From assembly GCA_016763285.1 (NCBI GenBank), contig JAESUC010000015.1, positions 1-64,000 on the forward strand: a stretch of DNA of 64,000 nucleotides, given 5' to 3'. The notes under the pieces were generated by a model. The model had not been told where the DNA came from, ran no database searches, and was given only the letters and a program-made list of their open reading frames with translations. The position numbers and the translations under genes are program-made. This document shows positions 55,505 to 64,000 of the stretch, in pieces. The DNA is from Pseudomonas sp. Its GTDB lineage: Bacteria > Pseudomonadota > Gammaproteobacteria > Pseudomonadales > Pseudomonadaceae. Each line of letters begins with the position of its first letter. Within the stretch, counting starts at the first letter, position 1.

Positions 55505-56689
55505 ATGCGTGAAGTGGTTATCGTAGACAGCGTCCGCACCGGCCTGGCCAAGTCTTTCCGTGGCAAGTTCAATATTACCCGTCCTGACGATATGGCTGCC
55601 CATTGCGTCAATGCCCTGCTCGAGCGCACCGGTATCGATCCCACGCTAGTCGATGACTGCATCGTGGGTGCCGGCTCCAACGAGGGTGCCCAGGGTTACA
55701 ACATCGGTCGCAACGTTGCCGTTCTGTCCGGCCTGGGTATCAATGCTGCGGGCATGACCCTGAACCGCTTCTGCTCCTCCGGTCTGCAGTCCATTGCCAT
55801 CGCCGCCAACCAGATTGCCTCGGGTTGCTCGGATGCGATTGTTGCCGGTGGTGTCGAGTCCATCACCATGACGGCCAAGAGCCGCAACACCGACCATCTG
55901 TACAATCCCCGTCTGGAAGAAGAGCTGCCGGGCATCTATTACCCCATGGGTCAGACCGCCGAGGTGGTCGCCCGTCGTTACAACGTCAGCCGTGAAAGCC
56001 AGGATGCCTATGCCCTGCAGAGCCAGCAGCGCACTGCGCGGGCCCAGGCCGAAGGCCTGTTCAACGATGAAATCGTGCCGATGCCGGTCAAATACCAGGT
56101 CCAGGACAAGGCCACTGGTGAAGTCAGTATCGTCGAAGGCGTGGTTGACCGCGACGAGTGCAACCGTCCTGACACCACCATCGAAGGTCTGAACAGCCTG
56201 AAGCCGGTTTTCGCCGAGGATGGTTCGGTCACTGCCGGTAACGCCTCGCAGCTGTCCGATGGCGCTTCGATGACCCTGGTCATGAGTCTGGAAAAGGCGC
56301 TTGAGCTGGGGCTCAAGCCCAAGGCCTACTTCCGCGGTTTCACCGTGGCCGGTTGCCAGCCCGACGAGATGGGCATTGGCCCGGTGTACTCGGTGCCCAA
56401 GCTGCTGGAAGCCCGTGGTCTGAAGATCGAGGATATCGATCTGTGGGAGCTCAACGAGGCTTTCGCTTCCCAGTGCCTGTACGCCCGCGACTACCTGGGA
56501 ATCGATAACGAGAAGTACAACGTCAATGGCGGCTCCATCTCTATCGGTCACCCCTTTGGCATGACCGGCTCGCGCCAGGTGGGTCATATCATTCGCGAAC
56601 TGCAGCGCCGCAACCTGCGCTACGGCATCGTGACCATGTGTGTCGGTGGCGGTATGGGTGCCACCGGTCTGTTCGAAGTCTACAAGTAA
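55505..56689 (+). CDS. Acetyl-CoA acyltransferase (thiolase)
   Basis: A 394-residue thiolase. The nucleophile is Cys90 in [11 protein letters not shown], with NEAFASQ, His349 in GHPFGMTG and Cys379 in MCVGGGMGA, so the full catalytic set is present. It cleaves or forms 3-ketoacyl-CoA. Closest in look to the FadA/AtoB group; beta-oxidation is the likely role, but no hydratase/dehydrogenase partner is adjacent. Strong tandem hairpins follow its stop. Confidence 0.94.
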   Translation: MREVVIVDSVRTGLAKSFRGKFNITRPDDMAAHCVNALLERTGIDPTLVDDCIVGAGSNEGAQGYNIGRNVAVLSGLGINAAGMTLNRFCSSGLQSIAIAANQIASGCSDAIVAGGVESITMTAKSRNTDHLYNPRLEEELPGIYYPMGQTAEVVARRYNVSRESQDAYALQSQQRTARAQAEGLFNDEIVPMPVKYQVQDKATGEVSIVEGVVDRDECNRPDTTIEGLNSLKPVFAEDGSVTAGNASQLSDGASMTLVMSLEKALELGLKPKAYFRGFTVAGCQPDEMGIGPVYSVPKLLEARGLKIEDIDLWELNEAFASQCLYARDYLGIDNEKYNVNGGSISIGHPFGMTGSRQVGHIIRELQRRNLRYGIVTMCVGGGMGATGLFEVYK

Positions 56690-56703
56690 GTTTCGACTTC
56701 GCC

Positions 56704-56762
56704 GCCGACCAGCGTCGGTCGGCACGAGGGGGTGTCGCCTTTTGGGCGGCATCCCCTTTTTT
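56704..56762 (+). terminator. Tandem hairpin terminator after the thiolase gene
   Basis: GCCGACC (56704-56710) pairs with GGTCGGC (56717-56723). A second imperfect stem (about 56729-56756; GGGGTGTCGCC against GGCGGCATCCCC) ends in a run of six T. Confidence 0.85.
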
Positions 56763-56858
56763 GTGCCTGCCCTGTCGGCTGGTGGCTGCCGGCGGCAGAC
56801 GCCTGTGGCACAATAGCCTTTTGCCTAACAGGACTGAAACGGGAAATGGGCAGGTGGC

Positions 56859-57869
56859 ATGGCGGGCGCGGGTCAGTGCATGGCGGATGAGCTGCGTCGG
56901 GTAGCCTTTGTGCTGTGGCCGGGCACACATCCGGCCAGTGTGATGCCCGCGCTGGCAGTATTGCGCTCGGCCAATCGCATGGCCGAGTCCGAGCTCTACC
57001 GCGCCGAGTGCTATACCCTCGACGATCAGCCCCTGGTCAGTCCGGAAGGCTGGCATCTGCCGGCGCGCCCCTGGCCCGGTGAGGGCGTGGACAATGCCGT
57101 GATCTGGCTGGTAGCAGACGGTATTGCGCAGCCTGCTTCCATCCCTCCCGGTCTCGCTGCCCAGTGCCGCAATCTGGTGCGCGAGGGTCTACCCGTCGGT
57201 GCCATCGAAGGCGGGGTCTATCCGCTGGCGATGAGCGGCCTGCTCGATGGCCATCGTTGCGCCGTGCACTGGCGGATGATCGATGACTTCCGTGAGCGCT
57301 TTCCCGCGGTGACCGCCGGCAGCGAACTCTTTGCCCAGGACCGGGGCAGGCTCAGTAGCAGCGGGGGGCAGGCGACCCTTGATCTGTTCCTTGGTCTGCT
57401 GGCCGAGGAGCGAGATGCGGACCTGGCGGCGATGGTAGCCGAGGAGCTGGTGGTGGAGCGCCTGCGCGATGGCGGCGAGGCCCAGCGGGTGCCGCTGCGT
57501 AACCGGCTCGGCAGCACCCATCCGAAGCTGACCCAGGCAGTGATTCTCATGGAGTCGAATATCGAGGAGCCGCTGACCACCGACGAAATAGCCCGGCATG
57601 TCTGTGTATCACGGCGCCAGCTGGAGCGTATATTCAAGCAGTATCTCAACAGCGTGCCGTCCCAGTACTATCTGGAGTTGCGGCTCAATCGGGCACGGCA
57701 GTTGCTTCTGCAGACCAGCAAGTCGATTATCCAGATCGGCTTGTCCTGCGGTTTTTCCTCGGGTCCGCACTTTTCCAGCGCCTACCGGAACTGTTTCGGC
57801 ATAACGCCCCGGGAAGACCGCAACCAGCGCCGGGCACAACAGGCGATGGAGAATGTCGCGCGGGCCTGA
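56859..57869 (+). CDS. argR: ArgR-type AraC-family arginine regulator
   Basis: A 336-residue GlxA/AraC-type regulator. The N-terminal 190 residues resemble the DJ-1/PfpI-like domain (VAFVLWPGTHPASVMPAL), here lacking an obvious catalytic Cys. The C-terminal double helix-turn-helix has LTTDEIARHVCVSRRQLERI and IIQIGLSCGFSSGPHFSSAY. Its place just before aruC matches ArgR of P. aeruginosa, which controls arginine catabolism; unlike E. coli ArgR it is an AraC protein. The ATG at 56859 has GGCAGGTGG upstream; 56880 is an alternative. Confidence 0.9.
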   Translation: MAGAGQCMADELRRVAFVLWPGTHPASVMPALAVLRSANRMAESELYRAECYTLDDQPLVSPEGWHLPARPWPGEGVDNAVIWLVADGIAQPASIPPGLAAQCRNLVREGLPVGAIEGGVYPLAMSGLLDGHRCAVHWRMIDDFRERFPAVTAGSELFAQDRGRLSSSGGQATLDLFLGLLAEERDADLAAMVAEELVVERLRDGGEAQRVPLRNRLGSTHPKLTQAVILMESNIEEPLTTDEIARHVCVSRRQLERIFKQYLNSVPSQYYLELRLNRARQLLLQTSKSIIQIGLSCGFSSGPHFSSAYRNCFGITPREDRNQRRAQQAMENVARA

Positions 57870-57918
57870 GGCAGAAGGCAGGTGGCGGCAAGATGGATCG
57901 CAATAGACAGTTTTTTGA

Positions 57919-59172
<1,254 letters not shown>

Positions 59173-59186
59173 CGGCGGGGCTTGCC

Positions 59187-60206
59187 ATGCTGGTTCAACG
59201 TCTGAGCAGGCTGTCCGACCTGCCCGAGATACAGCGCCTCGCCGCGTCCACTCCCGCCGGGGTGAGCGCGCTGCCGGACGATGCGCTCAGGCTGGGGGAG
59301 ATACTCGAATTGTCCGAGTCGTCCAAGGTCGAAGCGATCAGCTTCAGTGGCGAGGAGCGCTACTTCTTCGTCATCGAAGACACCGAGACCAGGCGCCTGG
59401 CCGGCTGCAGCAGCGTGATTGCCTCTGCCGGCTTCAGCGAACCCTTCTACACCTTTCGCAACGAGATGTTCGTGCATGCCTCCCGGCAACTGGGGCTGCA
59501 TAACCGTATGCATGTCCTGTCGCTGTGTCATGACCTGACCGGCCACAGTCTGCTGTCGGGTTTTCACCTGGAGCCTGCGTATCAGCACAGCGAGGCGATG
59601 ATGCTCAATGTTCGGGGGCGCCTGCTGTTCATGGCCTGTCATCCGCAGCGCTTTGCCGAGTCCACTTCGGTCGAGGTGGTGGGCGTCAGTGACGAGCAGG
59701 GCAATGCCCCGTTCTGGGATGCGGTGGGTCGCCATTTCTTTGCTGTCAGCTACAGCGAGGCCGAGCGCATTGGCAGCAGCCGGGGGCGCAGTTGCCTGGC
59801 CGAACTGATGCCCGGTTATCCCATCTATGTGCCAATGCTGTCGGACGAGGCCCAGGAGGTGATCGGCCAGGTGCACCCTTCGGCGCAGCCGGTGTTCGAT
59901 CTGCTCATGGAGGAGGGGTTCGAGACGGACAATTATGTGGATATTTTCGATGGGGGTCCGGTGGTTCATGCCCGTACCCGGGAGTTGCGTACCGTACGGG
60001 GTTGCCACGTTGCCCAGGTGGAGATCGGCGTGATGCCCCCTGGCGGGCAGCATTGGCTGATTGCCAACGAGCGCATTGGCGATTTTCGTGCCAGCGTCAT
60101 GCCGCTGGCCTGGACCCCGGGTGACGCGCTGGTGCTTGACGAGCCGACCGCTCAGCTGATGGGCGTCGGTGCAGGTGACCGGGTGCGTCTGATGAGGGAG
60201 GCCTGA
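59187..60206 (+). CDS. aruF: Arginine N-succinyltransferase alpha subunit AruF
   Basis: A 339-residue AstA-family succinyltransferase. LSLCHDLTGHSLLSGFHLEP, AVGRHFFAVSYSEAE and the C-terminal VHARTRELRTV follow the family order. It pairs with AruG to add succinate to arginine, the first step of the AST pathway. GGCGGGG precedes the ATG, and AruG starts 1 nt after its stop. Confidence 0.94.
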   Translation: MLVQRLSRLSDLPEIQRLAASTPAGVSALPDDALRLGEILELSESSKVEAISFSGEERYFFVIEDTETRRLAGCSSVIASAGFSEPFYTFRNEMFVHASRQLGLHNRMHVLSLCHDLTGHSLLSGFHLEPAYQHSEAMMLNVRGRLLFMACHPQRFAESTSVEVVGVSDEQGNAPFWDAVGRHFFAVSYSEAERIGSSRGRSCLAELMPGYPIYVPMLSDEAQEVIGQVHPSAQPVFDLLMEEGFETDNYVDIFDGGPVVHARTRELRTVRGCHVAQVEIGVMPPGGQHWLIANERIGDFRASVMPLAWTPGDALVLDEPTAQLMGVGAGDRVRLMREA

Positions 60207-60207
60207 C

Positions 60208-61251
60208 ATGCTGGTCCGTGCCGCCCGGGTGGCGGATATCCAGTCATTGCTCGAACTGGCGGCCCACGCGGGCGCCGGACTGACGACCCTGCCGGCGAGC
60301 GAAGATCGGCTGCAGCGACGCCTGCAGAATGTCGAGCACAGCTTTCGCGGCCAGGTTGACCGGGCCGACAGCGACTACCTGTTTGTGCTGGAAAACGATG
60401 CTGGCGAGGTCGTCGGCACCAGCGGCATGCTCGGCTCCGCGGGTCTGCGCGAGCCATGGTACAGCTACCGCATGGGGCTGACGGTAGCGGCGAGCCGTGA
60501 GCTGGATGTCTATCGCCAGCAGCCCACGCTGTTTCTGGTCAACGATCTGACCGGCTCCACTGCACTGTGCTCACTGTATCTGAGGCCCGAGTATCGGGAG
60601 AGCGATATTGCGCGGCTGATTTCCAAGGCACGTTTCCTGTTCATGGCCGAATACCTGTCGGCCTTCTCCTCCAGGGTTATCGTGGAAATGCGTGGACGGT
60701 CCGACAGCTCGGGCCGGTCGCCCTTCTGGGACAGTCTCGGCCAGCATTTTTTCCGTATGGACTTTGCCCGGGCCGACTACCTGACCGGCATGGGTAACAA
60801 GGCCTTCATTGCCGAGATGATGCCGAAGTTTCCCCTGTACGCCTGTTTCCTCAGTGAGGCTGCCCGTGACGCTATCGGCAAGGTGCACCCCGACTCGGAG
60901 GCCGGGCTGGCCATCGTGCAGGAAGAGGGCATGAGCTATCAGGGGTACATCGATATCTTTGATGGCGGCGCAACGCTGGAAGCGACGCTGGCTCAGGTGC
61001 GAGCGGTCAGCGACAGCAGAGTGCTGGTGCTGGCCATAGGTACGCCCGGTGAGGACGCCGAGCCGTTTCTGATCCACAACCGGGGTCGAGCGGACTGCCG
61101 CATGATCAGCGCACCAGCACGGATGGCTGCCGGCACTCTGGTGGTAGCGCGCGAAAGTGCCGAGCAGCTCGGTTTGCGTTCCGGAACGCCGGTCAGGGCC
61201 GTAGCCTTGCGCGGCGCACACTCGAATGGCGCATCGCCCTACGCCAGGTGA
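60208..61251 (+). CDS. aruG: Arginine N-succinyltransferase beta subunit AruG
   Basis: A 347-residue paralogue of AruF, with the same ordered motifs (LFLVNDLTGSTALCSLYL, DSLGQHFFRMDFARADYLTG, FPLYACFLSE). The two subunits form the arginine N-succinyltransferase; the ATG has GGGAGG upstream. After this gene the usual aruD and aruB do not follow. Instead, 87 nt later, an exported glutathione peroxidase starts. Confidence 0.94.
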   Translation: MLVRAARVADIQSLLELAAHAGAGLTTLPASEDRLQRRLQNVEHSFRGQVDRADSDYLFVLENDAGEVVGTSGMLGSAGLREPWYSYRMGLTVAASRELDVYRQQPTLFLVNDLTGSTALCSLYLRPEYRESDIARLISKARFLFMAEYLSAFSSRVIVEMRGRSDSSGRSPFWDSLGQHFFRMDFARADYLTGMGNKAFIAEMMPKFPLYACFLSEAARDAIGKVHPDSEAGLAIVQEEGMSYQGYIDIFDGGATLEATLAQVRAVSDSRVLVLAIGTPGEDAEPFLIHNRGRADCRMISAPARMAAGTLVVARESAEQLGLRSGTPVRAVALRGAHSNGASPYAR

Positions 61252-61338
61252 CACACCGCCTTACATGAGCACGCTTGGCCGGCACCAGGGGTGTTCCTAT
61301 ACTCCATGACTATCTACGCTTTTTCGGGGAGTTGTGTC

Positions 61339-61881
61339 ATGCGCCGCCTAGCCGCTGTCGTACTGTTGGTTGCCGGCACCGCTGCCGGTCGGGTCGCGCT
61401 GGCCGACTGTGCCGCCATTTTGCAGCACGAATTGCCCGCCCTGCGCTCCACCGAAACCGTCGATCTGTGTGAACGCTTTGCCGGCAAGCCTTTGCTGATC
61501 GTCAACACCGCCAGCTTTTGCGGCTTTACTCCCCAGTTCAAGGGCCTGGAGGCGGTCTATCAGCAATATCGCGCCCAGGGGCTGGAGATTCTCGGGGTGC
61601 CTTCCAACGACTTTCGTCAGGAAGCCGCGCAGACCGACAAGGTGGCTGAGGTCTGCTTCGTCGATTATGGCGTGACCTTCACGATGACCGCCCCGCAACG
61701 CATAACCGGGCCGAATGCCCACCCCTTGTATCAGGCCCTCAGTGACTCAGCCGGGCAACCACCAGGATGGAATTTTCACAAGTATCTGCTCGATCGCGAA
61801 GGCCGGGTCACGGGCAGTTTCGCCAGCCAGGTGGCGCCGGATGATCCTGCGTTGACAAAGGCCATTGAATTGGCGCTCTGA
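61339..61881 (+). CDS. Exported glutathione peroxidase family protein
   Basis: The ATG at 61339 has GGGGAG 6 nt upstream. The 180-residue product carries a signal peptide (MRRLAAVVLLVAGTAAGRVA, cut near ALA-DCA) and a Gpx domain with the peroxidatic Cys61 in NTASFCGFTPQ, then GVPSNDFRQE and WNFHKYLLDREG. The other Cys residues (24, 44 and one in AEVCFVDYG) may resolve the disulfide. It probably reduces peroxides in the periplasm, using thioredoxin or glutathione-like donors. Its place between aruG and alaS is unusual. Confidence 0.88.
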   Translation: MRRLAAVVLLVAGTAAGRVALADCAAILQHELPALRSTETVDLCERFAGKPLLIVNTASFCGFTPQFKGLEAVYQQYRAQGLEILGVPSNDFRQEAAQTDKVAEVCFVDYGVTFTMTAPQRITGPNAHPLYQALSDSAGQPPGWNFHKYLLDREGRVTGSFASQVAPDDPALTKAIELAL

Positions 61882-61941
61882 GGCGAACTCCCATTGTCAC
61901 AATCGCTCCGGGGCATGATGCATGTGGGGCCCCTATGCTTA

Positions 61942-61947
61942 TATAAT
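61942..61947 (+). promoter_or_regulatory. Possible -10 of the alaS promoter
   Basis: A perfect TATAAT 60 nt upstream of the alaS ATG; no good -35 sits at the right distance, so it is a tentative call. Confidence 0.4.
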
Positions 61948-62006
61948 GCGCGCCAGACCACGCCTGCGCGTCAAGCGCAGGCCGACCCGATTCTGGTAGG
62001 GGATTT

Positions 62007-64000
<1,994 letters not shown>

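Overview
The window looks like a chromosomal segment of a gamma-proteobacterium in the Pseudomonas group (Pseudomonas sensu lato, possibly a Halopseudomonas or Stutzerimonas type). The reasons are its high G+C, the gene orders minC-minD-minE-rluA, prc next to an EAL-CBS-GGDEF gene, and argR-aruC-aruF-aruG ahead of alaS, a treS-maltokinase fusion, and a ccoM-like gene under an Anr-type box. The species call is inference. I see no insertion sequence, prophage or CRISPR array.

Region 1 (1-9 kb): a tRNA-Val/tRNA-Asp pair, then three small exported proteins on the minus strand (a DUF4142 protein and two very acidic peptides). A DUF3182/hydrolase gene pair follows, facing a two-gene non-homologous end-joining module (ku, ligD) that meets an MscS-like channel gene stop to stop.

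Region 2 (9-35 kb): a stress island. It begins with a short-chain dehydrogenase, a YciE-like protein, a YciG-like KGG-repeat protein and two further ferritin-like proteins. Next come two large carbohydrate operons. The plus-strand operon (glgE, treS-maltokinase fusion, glgB) turns trehalose into branched alpha-glucan through maltose 1-phosphate. The minus-strand operon (glgA, treZ, malQ, treY, a DUF2934 gene, glgX) can build and trim glucan and convert it to trehalose. Together they form a potential trehalose-glucan cycle. Between them is a ybhP-clsB-ybhN membrane-lipid operon joined by ATGA overlaps. The cluster resembles, from memory, the PA2150-PA2165 area of P. aeruginosa PAO1.

Region 3 (35-53 kb): mostly core genes: a PncC/CinA-type amidohydrolase, an FKBP lipoprotein, a periplasmic binding-protein-like gene, an EAL-CBS-GGDEF regulator, the Prc/Tsp protease, a quinone oxidoreductase, an M18 aminopeptidase, rluA, minEDC, an LpxL-type acyltransferase, a patatin-like phospholipase and rapA. 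An intergenic region near 37.4 kb holds three clustered DnaA-box-like sites.

Region 4 (53-64 kb): small proteins including a probable cbb3 oxidase subunit CcoM under an Anr-type promoter, a DTW-domain tRNA-modification enzyme, a short-chain dehydrogenase and a thiolase. Then comes argR-aruCFG, where the usual aruD-aruB-aruE genes are absent and an exported glutathione peroxidase precedes alaS, which runs off the window.
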